In this document: in pieces, positions 8,498-15,986 of the stretch | Layout of the letters: each line of letters begins with the position of its first letter | How positions within the stretch are numbered: the first letter of the stretch is position 1 | Assembly (NCBI GenBank): GCA_016868305.1 | Contig: VGHK01000020.1 | Span: forward strand, 1 to 35,368 | DNA length: 35,368 nt | From: Betaproteobacteria bacterium | GTDB taxonomy: Bacteria > Pseudomonadota > Gammaproteobacteria > Burkholderiales > Burkholderiaceae_A | Direction of reading: 5' to 3' | Made by a program: the position numbers and the translations under genes | Notes under the pieces: generated by a model | The model's database searches: none | Told to the model about the DNA's origin: nothing | What the model saw: only the letters and a program-made list of their open reading frames with translations

Positions 8498-9224
8498 CGA
8501 GACCCGCGGCATGGGCCCTGCGGATGGCCAGACCGCGCCCGAAAGAGACGCCGATCTACCGGTGCCTGGGCTTCGATCCGACCTTGCCAAGATCGCCGAC
8601 TGGGTGCCCAAAGGGGCCCGCGTGCTGGACCTAGGCTGCGGAGACGGAAGCCTCTTGGCCTGGCTGGCCGAGAATAAGGGCTGCCATGGCTATGGCGCAG
8701 AGATCGCCCATGACAACCTGGTCACCTGCCTTTCCCGCGGCGTGAGCGTGGTGCAGGCCAATATCGATGAGGGCCTGGAGATCTTTTCTGGCAGCCGGTT
8801 CGATATCGTTATCCTGAGCCAGGCCCTTCAGGCCACCCACCAGACCGAACGCATCCTTACCGAAATAGCCCAGCTCGCCCGTGAGGTGATTGTGAGTATT
8901 CCCAATTTCGGCCACTGGTCTCATCTGATTTCACTTGCCCGAGGCCACATGCCGGTAAACCGCAGGCTTCCCTATCAGTGGTACGACACGCCAAACCTGC
9001 ACTTTGCAACAACCCAGGACTTTGAGCAGCTGCTTGCCAGGCTACAGATGACCGTATTACAAAAGGCCTATCTGCGCGAGTCCACAGGCCAGGTGCATCC
9101 GGTTCGCTGGTGGCCAACACTACGGTCTACCCTGGCCCTTTATCGGTTTAAGGCCTCTGGCAGCGTCAGTAGCGAGAAGGCCTTGGGCGTTTCTTCCCAC
9201 CATCCACATAGGAGAATCACATGA
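8490..9224 (+). CDS. metW: Methionine biosynthesis protein MetW
   Basis: A class I SAM-dependent methyltransferase-like protein that works with MetX in methionine synthesis, 244 aa. The SAM-binding loop is [11 protein letters not shown] (DLGCGDG at about residues 47-53); the family stretch [28 protein letters not shown] is well kept. The ATG overlaps the metX end. This gives about 28 residues before the usual MetW N-terminus (around [12 protein letters not shown]), so the first residues are a lineage-specific extension or the true start is slightly downstream. The TGA stop overlaps the ATG of the following dehydrogenase (ATGA at 9221-9224). Confidence 0.93.
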   Translation: MTSETRGMGPADGQTAPERDADLPVPGLRSDLAKIADWVPKGARVLDLGCGDGSLLAWLAENKGCHGYGAEIAHDNLVTCLSRGVSVVQANIDEGLEIFSGSRFDIVILSQALQATHQTERILTEIAQLAREVIVSIPNFGHWSHLISLARGHMPVNRRLPYQWYDTPNLHFATTQDFEQLLARLQMTVLQKAYLRESTGQVHPVRWWPTLRSTLALYRFKASGSVSSEKALGVSSHHPHRRIT

Positions 9225-10069
9225 CATCGATTGGCATCGTAGGCGCAGGCACCATGGGCAACGGGATTGCACAGGCGTTTGCCGTAAAGGGGCTTACCGT
9301 GGTGCTGCAAGACCTCTCCGCCCCGGCGCTTGAGAAGGCCGTGGCCACGATCTCTGGCTCCTTAGACCGGCTGATAAAAAAAGGCAGTCTCACTGCCGAA
9401 GAAAAAAGCCAGGCCATGGCCCGCATCACCACCCACACCGAGACGGCAGGTCTTGCGGCGTCCGACCTGATTATCGAGGCAGCCACAGAAAACGAGGCGG
9501 TGAAGGTCAAGATCCTGCAAGGTCTGGAGGCACTTGTTTCTGCCAAGGCGGTTATCGCCACCAATACCTCGTCCTTGTCTATTACCCGACTCGGTTCTCA
9601 GATGAAAAATCCTGGCCGGTTTGTGGGTATGCATTTTTTTAACCCCGTGCCTCTCATGCCGCTGGTGGAGGTTATTGAAGGCCTCAAGACAGCCGCCGAG
9701 ACCACCGACAAGGTAATGGCCCTGGCCAGAGACCTCGGCAAAACGCCCATAAGGGTTAAGAATAGTGCGGGCTTTGTGGTCAACCGGTTGCTCTGCCCGA
9801 TGATCAACGAAGCCGTTTTCGTCTATGCCGAGGGGCTTGCCAGCGCCCAGGAGATAGACGATGGCATGAAGCTTGGCTGCAACCATCCGATCGGGCCCTT
9901 AGCCCTGGCCGACCTGATTGGTCTGGATGTGCTGCTGGCCGTAATGAATGTGTTGTCTGAGCACTTTGAAGATCCCAAGTACCGGCCCGCGCCTTTGCTC
10001 AAAGAGATGGTGGACGCCGGCTACCTGGGCAGAAAGACAGGTCGGGGCTTTTACGACTATTCGCGGTAG
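9221..10069 (+). CDS. 3-hydroxybutyryl-CoA (3-hydroxyacyl-CoA) dehydrogenase
   Basis: A single-function 282-aa NAD-dependent dehydrogenase that interconverts short 3-hydroxyacyl-CoA and acetoacetyl-CoA-type substrates. The N-terminal Rossmann motif GAGTMGNG (residues 8-15), the NTSSLSIT strand, the catalytic histidine at about 138 in [15 protein letters not shown], and the C-terminal helical domain ([25 protein letters not shown]-like end) are all present. It starts inside the metW stop codon with AGGAG upstream, so it is translated with metXW although it has no known role in methionine synthesis. Roles in butyrate/PHB or fatty-acid turnover are equally compatible; genes named hbd or paaH would fit, and I leave the symbol open. 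Confidence 0.92.
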   Translation: MTSIGIVGAGTMGNGIAQAFAVKGLTVVLQDLSAPALEKAVATISGSLDRLIKKGSLTAEEKSQAMARITTHTETAGLAASDLIIEAATENEAVKVKILQGLEALVSAKAVIATNTSSLSITRLGSQMKNPGRFVGMHFFNPVPLMPLVEVIEGLKTAAETTDKVMALARDLGKTPIRVKNSAGFVVNRLLCPMINEAVFVYAEGLASAQEIDDGMKLGCNHPIGPLALADLIGLDVLLAVMNVLSEHFEDPKYRPAPLLKEMVDAGYLGRKTGRGFYDYSR

Positions 10070-10085
10070 GCTAGGGGCCCTAGCC
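10069..10085. terminator. Perfect palindrome between convergent genes, possible bidirectional terminator
   Basis: GGCTAGGGGCCCTAGCC, an 8-bp inverted repeat about one central base. It overlaps the last base of one stop codon and includes the stop codon of the gene on the other strand. There is no T tract on either side, so intrinsic termination is uncertain; it could also protect mRNA 3' ends. Confidence 0.4.
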
Positions 10086-10679
10086 GGCAAACTGCGTCTG
10101 CAGCCAACGGCGAAGGGCCGGAAAGTCGGGTTCACCCACATAGCGCTTGAATATCTGGCCCTTGGCATCGATCACAAAGGTGGTCGGTGTCACAGAGACA
10201 TCGCCAAAGGCCCGTGCCCAGTCGCCGGTGGTGTCATGCACCACGGTAAAAGGCAGCGCCCGGTCTTGCACAAACCTCTCCAGAAAGTCTGGCCGGTCGT
10301 AGCGCATGGCCACGGCAATCGTCTGAAATCCTTTGCTGGAGAATTCTTCATGCAGGGCCACGATATCGGGCATTTCTTTCACACAGGTGACGCAGCTGGT
10401 GGCCCAGAAGTTCACCAGATAAGGCCTGCCCTTGAGCGCCGTTGTCGCCACCGACTGGCCATTGAGGTCGGTTCCCTGCACCATGGGGGCTGGGGCAGAG
10501 CGCAAGAGCCACCAGGCGGCGGCTGCCACAACCAGAACGGTGGCCAGGATAAGCCAGCCGCGGGCACCAACAAGCGCTCCCCACGGGGGGCCGCGCCGCA
10601 GGCCAGCAGTTGGGATGTTAGACCTTACCGTGTCCACATTTCTGATGGCCCCTAAGCCCCCAAGGCGGCAAGACCGCAT
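10080..10679 (-). CDS. Membrane-anchored TlpA-like thioredoxin-fold protein
   Basis: A 199-aa protein with one N-terminal membrane segment (about residues 42-59, WLILATVLVVAAAAWWLL) and a periplasmic thioredoxin-like domain. Redox motif WATSCVTCVKEMP gives a CVTC pair at 96-99 without the usual proline; the VTPTTFVID segment supplies the cis-proline loop. This is the TlpA/ResA class of thiol-disulfide proteins that reduce apo-cytochrome or copper-assembly partners. The frame is open further upstream, but I choose ATG 10679 because AAGGAG lies six bases before it. It is divergent from the copper ATPase gene (about 100 bp between starts) and convergent with the dehydrogenase. A role in copper or cytochrome maturation is plausible but inferred. 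Confidence 0.87.
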   Translation of the reverse strand: MRSCRLGGLGAIRNVDTVRSNIPTAGLRRGPPWGALVGARGWLILATVLVVAAAAWWLLRSAPAPMVQGTDLNGQSVATTALKGRPYLVNFWATSCVTCVKEMPDIVALHEEFSSKGFQTIAVAMRYDRPDFLERFVQDRALPFTVVHDTTGDWARAFGDVSVTPTTFVIDAKGQIFKRYVGEPDFPALRRWLQTQFAG

Positions 10680-10778
10680 CACAATCTCCTTTACGACCAG
10701 CGGCAGTGTTGATCCTGCAGACCAGACACCATTGCGCCGCGCCCTAACAAAAAAATAGTCCCGTTCAATAGTAGACCA

Positions 10779-13190
10779 ATGCCCGATTCTGTCCTGCCTG
10801 CTGCCCCTGCCGACACGGCAAAACCCACTATAGACCTTCAGGTCGAAGGGATGACCTGTGCCGGGTGTGTCGCTCGGGTAACCAAGGCCCTTGCAAAAAT
10901 TCCTGGGGCCCATGCGGAGGTTAGCCTGATCGAACACCGTGCGCGGGTCACCGGGGCAGACCTCGAGACTGCGGTTGCGGCCATTCGGCGCGCCGGCTAT
11001 ACCGCAAGCCCTCTTGCCGGCGCTCAGCCCCCTGCCGCAGCAGCCCAGAAGGCTATGCAGACGGCGGCCGCTGCGAATCAGCAACAGACGCCGGAAACGG
11101 CGGGGCTCCCCCCTATGAGTCCTTCTAGCCCTATTAGCCCCGTCAGCCCTGGCCTACGCAAGGGGTTTTCACAGGCCTCCTGGGCAAGCCGTGTGGCAGC
11201 CCTGGCGCTGGCCATTATGGTCATAGAAATGGGCGGCATGGCCTTAGGCGCTGGCCATGGTCTGGTGCCGTTGTGGCTGCAGGCGGTGCTTGCAAGTCTG
11301 ATGCAATTTTGGGTTGGGGCTCCCATCGCCCAGAGGGGCATTCGCTCAGTGCGCCATGGCAGGGCCAGCATGGAGACGCTCATTCTGCTCGGAACCGCGA
11401 CCGCCTACCTCTGGTCCATGGGCCTGTGGCTGGGGCCCTGGGTTCTGCCGATTTTTTCTGCTAACCCATCGGTTCTGGGCGCAGCGGGCCAAGGCCAGAT
11501 CTACTTTGAGGCCTCGGTGGTGGTACTCGCCATGATGCACCTTGGCCCTCGGCTCCAAGACCGGGCGCAGGCCCGAACCCTTGCTGCCCTCGCACCCTTC
11601 CTACACGAGGCCTCAAGCCCTGTGCTGCGATTCGCAGGGCAGCCCTCAGACCTGGCCGATCCGGCATCGGTACTGCCCGAACGGCTAAGCGCATGCACCG
11701 CCCAGGGACTAAAAAACGGCGAACATCTATGGCTTGCAGCCGGGGCTGGCCTGCCCTGCGACGGGGTCGTTGTCGCGGGTACCAGTGAGTTCGATGAGTC
11801 GGGCCTCACGGGAGAGTCGCTGCCAGTTGCCAGAGGCGTGGGGGACCGGGTCATCGGCGGTACACGCAATATCTCCGAGCCGGTCCTCGTGCGTGTGGAA
11901 GGCAACCCCGACCAGTGGCGGCAGTCGCGGCTGCGCGATCAGATGATGTCGGCCCTTGCCAGCCGCGCTCCGATTGCCGAGTGGGCCGACAAGGTGGCGG
12001 CCGTTTTTGTGCCTGCCGTCGCGGCCTTGGCCGTAATGAACCTGATTGTCCAGACGCTGTGGGGGGCGGGTTTTGCCGTGGCCCTGGAGCGCTCAATCGC
12101 CCTTTTGGTTGTCGCCTGCCCCTGTGCCTTAGGCCTTGCCACCCCCATGGCCATCGCGACAGGGCTCGCACGTGGGGCTCAGAAAGGATGGCTGTTTCGC
12201 AATGCCGCAAGCCTACAGACGGCAGCCGAACTGCGACGGGTAGTATTTGATAAGACGGGCACCCTTACCGAGGGTCGGCCAAGGCTCGTGGGAATTGCCT
12301 CGGCCGATCTGCCGCCCCGGGCGATCTTGCCGGAGCACTTTCCCCCTTGGCTGGCCGCAGCCGTCGCAGCCCAGGAGGGAAACCCCCATCCGCTTGCAGG
12401 TGCTTTCTGGTCGCACGCGGCCGGCCGAGCCGAGCCCCGCGCCTACGAAGAGGCGCAGGTGCTGCCCGGGCTGGGAATAATCGCCAAGACCCCTACAGGC
12501 AGCGTCATCGTGGGAAAGCCTGCCTGGGTAGCGGATCAGACCACAGGCTCTATTCCAGAGGGGCTCGATGTGGCCGCCGCCGGCCTCTGGCCCTCGGCCA
12601 GCCAGATCGACATTGCCATCAATGGGGTCTGGCAGGGCAGCGTCTGGGCCCAGGACTCGCTTAAACCCGATGCCCACGCCGCAGTGGCCGCCTTGGCGAA
12701 GCTTGGCATCGTCTCGGCACTGCTAAGCGGCGACCGTGAGGGGGCAGTACGGGCAGCGGCAGCGGCAACGGCGATACCCCTTACAGACACCGCATGGGGG
12801 CAGAGCCCAGAGGACAAGGCCCAGCGTCTAAAACAATGGCAGTCTCAGGGCGAGAAGACGGCCATGGTTGGCGACGGCATTAACGACCTGGCTGCCATGG
12901 CACAGGCCGACCTTGCCATTGCCTTATCGGCAGGGGCCAGCATTACCTTGAAGACAGCAGACATTACTCTCACCAACAGCCAGCGACTCTTGGCCGTCGC
13001 CGAAGTCATTGGCTTTTGTCGAAAAGTACGCCGACGCATTATTGAGAACCTTGGATTCGCCTTTGGCTTTAACCTGCTGGCGCTTCCCCTGGCCGCCTCG
13101 GGCAGCCTCTCGCCGGCCATTGCCGGGGCTGCCATGGCGCTTAGTTCTGTGGCCGTTGTTAGCAACGCCCTTCGGCTGCTCAAAGACTAG
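10779..13190 (+). CDS. Copper-type P1B ATPase (CopA/CcoI-like)
   Basis: An 803-aa heavy-metal translocating ATPase of the inner membrane. One N-terminal HMA domain has GMTCAGC (Cys27, Cys30). A Ser/Pro/Ala-rich linker follows (about residues 85-125), then the membrane segments. The actuator loop has LTGES; the transport site is CPC (447-449); the phosphorylated aspartate is Asp491 in DKTGTLT; a nucleotide-domain HP motif is in GNPHPLA. The last membrane helix has MALSS and the previous one FN, the P1B-1 (copper I) pattern with Phe for the common Tyr. The hinge motif reads GDGINDLAAM rather than GDGIND-x-PAL. Copper export (CopA) and delivery to cytochrome oxidase (CcoI) are both possible. No good Shine-Dalgarno is visible; the stop overlaps the next gene's stop. 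Confidence 0.92.
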   Translation: MPDSVLPAAPADTAKPTIDLQVEGMTCAGCVARVTKALAKIPGAHAEVSLIEHRARVTGADLETAVAAIRRAGYTASPLAGAQPPAAAAQKAMQTAAAANQQQTPETAGLPPMSPSSPISPVSPGLRKGFSQASWASRVAALALAIMVIEMGGMALGAGHGLVPLWLQAVLASLMQFWVGAPIAQRGIRSVRHGRASMETLILLGTATAYLWSMGLWLGPWVLPIFSANPSVLGAAGQGQIYFEASVVVLAMMHLGPRLQDRAQARTLAALAPFLHEASSPVLRFAGQPSDLADPASVLPERLSACTAQGLKNGEHLWLAAGAGLPCDGVVVAGTSEFDESGLTGESLPVARGVGDRVIGGTRNISEPVLVRVEGNPDQWRQSRLRDQMMSALASRAPIAEWADKVAAVFVPAVAALAVMNLIVQTLWGAGFAVALERSIALLVVACPCALGLATPMAIATGLARGAQKGWLFRNAASLQTAAELRRVVFDKTGTLTEGRPRLVGIASADLPPRAILPEHFPPWLAAAVAAQEGNPHPLAGAFWSHAAGRAEPRAYEEAQVLPGLGIIAKTPTGSVIVGKPAWVADQTTGSIPEGLDVAAAGLWPSASQIDIAINGVWQGSVWAQDSLKPDAHAAVAALAKLGIVSALLSGDREGAVRAAAAATAIPLTDTAWGQSPEDKAQRLKQWQSQGEKTAMVGDGINDLAAMAQADLAIALSAGASITLKTADITLTNSQRLLAVAEVIGFCRKVRRRIIENLGFAFGFNLLALPLAASGSLSPAIAGAAMALSSVAVVSNALRLLKD

Positions 13191-13972
13191 CGAACCGGCA
13201 TAACCTGCGTTCCCGAGGGGGACGCAGGTGCCACTGGAGCTGGCGGTGGGGCTGGTGGGGCTGGTGCCGCAGGTGCGGGGGTGGGAATCGCATTGCCTGT
13301 GCTGCCAGGCTGGGCCGGGTTGGCACCCGTGGTCTCTGGCAGAGGCCCCCCGGACTTGGCTGCAGACTCCAGGGCCATGGCCTGGCTTTCGCTGATGGTC
13401 TCAAAGACCTTTACCACCCGCCGCACCCCAGGCACCCGAGAGGTGATCTCAGCCGCCCGATTGCCCTCTTTTTCCGTCACCAGGCCCATGAGAAAGACCA
13501 CGGAAGACTCGGTAACCACCTTCACAAAATTCGCGTTGATCAACTTATCATCAACCAGCGCGAGCTTAACCCGGGATGTGATAAAGGCGTCCGCCCCATA
13601 GCCGCTTGTGCTCTGCGGAGCGCCCGTCTGGGTCTCATTGATCACAAGGCGCACGTTCTCAATCCGACTGACAATCGCCGCCACCTCAGCGCGCACGGCT
13701 GCGTTAGGTACACTGCCGGTGATCAGCGCGATGCGATTAAAGCTTGTCACGCCCACAGAGACTGACTTGTCTGACGAAAACCGGGTGCGAATCCGGTCAA
13801 AGGCTTTAAGCTCTATGGCCTTGTCTTCTGCCTGGGCCCCGGCCGTGCGTCGATCGGAGATGACAAACGCGCCTACGACCATGCCTGTTGCGACCACAGG
13901 AAAGCAGCCAGAAAGGCCCATACTGCCCGCCCCAGAGAGTGCTGCCACCAGCAAGAGGCGTCGTTGGTTCAT
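13187..13972 (-). CDS. BON-domain outer-membrane lipoprotein (DolP/YraP-like)
   Basis: A 261-aa exported lipoprotein: signal peptide MNQRRLLLVAALSGAGSMG with lipobox LSGC (Cys23). Two BON domains follow (about residues 55-125 and 130-200), with the typical glycine-containing strands ITGSVPN and LMGLVTEKE. The last 60 residues are a Pro/Ala-rich low-complexity tail. E. coli DolP is an outer-membrane lipoprotein supporting envelope integrity; the same role is inferred. The start at 13972 is chosen because AGGAG precedes it and a lipobox results; the open frame extends to 14077. It lies 31 bp downstream of yraN. The phosphoheptose-isomerase-like gene diaA, which sits between yraN and yraP in E. 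coli, is absent here. The stop shares bases with the copA stop. Confidence 0.88.
   Translation of the reverse strand: MNQRRLLLVAALSGAGSMGLSGCFPVVATGMVVGAFVISDRRTAGAQAEDKAIELKAFDRIRTRFSSDKSVSVGVTSFNRIALITGSVPNAAVRAEVAAIVSRIENVRLVINETQTGAPQSTSGYGADAFITSRVKLALVDDKLINANFVKVVTESSVVFLMGLVTEKEGNRAAEITSRVPGVRRVVKVFETISESQAMALESAAKSGGPLPETTGANPAQPGSTGNAIPTPAPAAPAPPAPPPAPVAPASPSGTQVMPVR
13204..13228 (+). terminator. Strong hairpin just downstream of the copper ATPase stop
   Basis: The arms CCTGCGTTCCC and GGGGGACGCAGG form an 11-pair stem (one G-T pair) with a GAG loop, 14 bases after the ATPase stop and inside the 3' coding end of the lipoprotein gene. There is no T run after it, so it may stabilise the mRNA end or stop transcription with Rho help. 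Confidence 0.4.
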
Positions 13973-14003
13973 TTCGGAAACTCCTATCGTCGAGGGATCC
14001 TTA

Positions 14004-14381
14004 TTATAAAAGACCGCCAGCCAGAAACGCCCCCGGCAGCCAGAGCCTTTGACCCGGCCCCAAGACCACCAGGTCAAACCGACAGGCTGGCAGCGGCCCC
14101 GGACGACGGCTAAGCCAGAGCAGCGCAGCCCGCACCAGGCGCTGCCGTTTGCGATGGTCTACCGAGGCGGCGGCACTGCCATAGTCAGAGCGTGACCGGT
14201 ACCGAACCTCGATAAAGACCACCTGGAGGCCATCGGTCATAATGAGGTCGAGCTCTCCGCAGCGGTATCTCACATTGCGCGCAATCAGCATAAGGCCCTC
14301 AGACTGTAGAAAATCCAATGCCTGGTCTTCTGCCCACCGCCCCCGTGCAAGGCTTGCCTGTCGTCGCTGAGTCTGGGTCAT
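14004..14381 (-). CDS. yraN: YraN family protein (UPF0102, nuclease-like fold)
   Basis: A 125-aa cytoplasmic protein of the UPF0102/YraN family, which has an endonuclease-like fold but no firmly established function. Visible family features are the N-terminal G-x-x-AE (GRWAEDQALDFL), the catalytic-like pattern GELDLIM followed by VVFIEVRYR (usually GEIDLI...FVEVK), and RKRQRLVRAA. Its ATG at 14379-14381 overlaps the rsmI ATG on the other strand by two bases, so each gene must have its promoter inside the other or share a very compact one. It is 31 bp upstream of the BON lipoprotein gene and probably cotranscribed with it. Confidence 0.9.
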   Translation of the reverse strand: MTQTQRRQASLARGRWAEDQALDFLQSEGLMLIARNVRYRCGELDLIMTDGLQVVFIEVRYRSRSDYGSAAASVDHRKRQRLVRAALLWLSRRPGPLPACRFDLVVLGPGQRLWLPGAFLAGGLL

Positions 14382-15282
14382 GACCGAATTAAACCCAGGC
14401 CTCTATGTCATTGCTACACCCATTGGGCATATGGATGACCTCTCGCCCCATGCCCGGCAGGTATTGACACAGGCAGACCTGATCTGCGCAGAAGACACCC
14501 GCCAGTACCGCCACCTGCTGCAGCTGGCGCAGATCAGTCCGGTGTCCCAGAAGGTGATTACCATTCACGCCCACAATGAAGCCGCCCAGACCGCCCGAGT
14601 AATGGGGGCGCTCTCTGAAGGCAAACGGGTTGGCCTGGTCTCAGATGCGGGTACGCCAGGCATTGCCGACCCGGGGCAACGGCTGGTCGATGCTGCCTGG
14701 AGTCATGGGTTTGCCGTGTTTCCGATTGCTGGTCCGAGCGCCCTGACCGCAGCCTTAAGCGTCTGCGGGTTTACGCCGCAAGAGGGCCGTGCCTGGTCCT
14801 TCTGGGGGTTTCTGCCCGCCCGACGCTCGGCGCGCTTAAAGCTCCTACAGGCGATCGCCGATACCGGCGGCGTCTGCCTGGTCTTTGCCTCTCCGCATCG
14901 GCTCGAGGAAAGCATTGAGGACTGCATTACCGTGCTGGGAGAACAGACCCAGACCCTGCTGGCCAAAGAGATGACAAAAAGGTTTGAGACGCTGTGGCGG
15001 GGTTCCTTGGGCGACATCCGCCAGCAGCGCGCAGACCGCGCGGCGCTAGACCCACAGACACGCAAAGGGGAGTATGCGATTGTTTTTGCCATTCGCGAGA
15101 CCGCCCCCTGCCCCGCGACAGAAAAGATTCCAGGCGACTGGGCACCCTGGCTCTCCGCAGTCAGGCGGGCCCTGCCAAAGTCTGAGGCCGCGAGAATCGT
15201 GTCTGCCGCAACCGGGCTCACCCGGCAGCAGGCCTATTCTCTGCTGCTTACACCCAATAGCCCAGACGGGCAGGATTCCTAA
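14380..15282 (+). CDS. rsmI: 16S rRNA (cytidine1402-2'-O)-methyltransferase RsmI
   Basis: SAM-dependent enzyme that methylates the ribose of C1402 in the decoding centre of 16S rRNA; a tetrapyrrole-methylase fold of 300 aa. Family motifs in order: LYVIATPIGHMDDLSPHA (usually PIGNL-D), ICAEDTRQ, VGLVSDAGTPGIADPG, and AGPSALTAALSVCGF. The start overlaps the divergent yraN start codon. Convergent dsbA ends 14 bp after its stop; the gap contains two copies of TAACGCT but no terminator. Length and motif spacing are normal. Confidence 0.95.
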   Translation: MTELNPGLYVIATPIGHMDDLSPHARQVLTQADLICAEDTRQYRHLLQLAQISPVSQKVITIHAHNEAAQTARVMGALSEGKRVGLVSDAGTPGIADPGQRLVDAAWSHGFAVFPIAGPSALTAALSVCGFTPQEGRAWSFWGFLPARRSARLKLLQAIADTGGVCLVFASPHRLEESIEDCITVLGEQTQTLLAKEMTKRFETLWRGSLGDIRQQRADRAALDPQTRKGEYAIVFAIRETAPCPATEKIPGDWAPWLSAVRRALPKSEAARIVSAATGLTRQQAYSLLLTPNSPDGQDS

Positions 15283-15296
15283 CGCTTCTAGTAACG

Positions 15297-15974
15297 CTAA
15301 ATGCCCTTGGCGGTTCGCTCAAGGTTCACAAGATAGTCCACGACCTGCAACGCCCGTGCCTGGCTTCCCCCCACCATCGCGGGCGAGGTAACGTACCGGC
15401 CATTTACGGACAACTGCGGAACACTATCGATACGATGGGCCTGCATCAGGGTGTTGGCGCGCTTCATCTGGGACTGCACCGAAAATGACGCCCAGGACTG
15501 TTCAAACTGCTGAGGGTCGATGCCGTTTTGCTTGGCCCAGTCTTTGAGCATAGACAGGCTGTTCATGGGCTGCTTGGCGACATGAATAGCATCAAACACC
15601 CGCGCCGAAAGCCGGTCTGCCTGACCCAAGGTTTCCAGGGTGTAGAAAAGCTTCTGGTGGCCTTCTTCGCGAAAGGAGACATGGACCTTACGAAAGACCA
15701 CATGGGGGCCAACACTGGCCTTCCAGGCCGCCAGCGGACGCTCAAAGCTTCTGCAGTTCGGGCAGCCATACCAGAAAAACTCCAAGACCTCGATCTTGCC
15801 CGGCGATCCGGTTGGCACAGGGTCTCGCAACACACGATAGTCGATACCCTCATCAAACGACTGTGCCGCCAGACGCGAAGGCAGGGCCAGCGAGAAACCG
15901 AAAACAATAGGCGTGATGATGAGGCTGCGCCGAAGCGCGGACGTGATAACTGGCGTAGACCCCTGGGCTTTCAT
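15297..15974 (-). CDS. dsbA: Thiol:disulfide interchange protein DsbA
   Basis: Periplasmic thiol oxidase that introduces disulfides into exported proteins, 225 aa. A signal peptide (about residues 1-37, ending RLAAQS) precedes the mature domain; FFWYGCPNCRSFE carries the active cysteines 71 and 74, with Asn replacing the His of the usual CPHC. SVPQLSVNGRY supplies the cis-proline loop. The start is the ATG at 15974; the open frame begins at a GTG four codons upstream, but that GTG is part of the GAGGAG ribosome binding site. It lies 12 bp after the SPOR gene in the argS-SPOR-dsbA order common in Burkholderiales. Confidence 0.93.
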   Translation of the reverse strand: MKAQGSTPVITSALRRSLIITPIVFGFSLALPSRLAAQSFDEGIDYRVLRDPVPTGSPGKIEVLEFFWYGCPNCRSFERPLAAWKASVGPHVVFRKVHVSFREEGHQKLFYTLETLGQADRLSARVFDAIHVAKQPMNSLSMLKDWAKQNGIDPQQFEQSWASFSVQSQMKRANTLMQAHRIDSVPQLSVNGRYVTSPAMVGGSQARALQVVDYLVNLERTAKGI

Positions 15975-15986
15975 GCTTCTCCTCAC

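Noticed and set aside
10680-10778. CueR-type copper operator between tlpA-like and copper ATPase genes
   Set aside because: No long dyad of the ACCTTCC/GGAAGGT type with promoter spacing was found.
10680-11084. Upstream extension of the TlpA-like gene into the copper ATPase gene
   Set aside because: ATG 10679 has a strong AAGGAG and gives a normal signal-anchor protein; the extension overlaps copA coding sequence.
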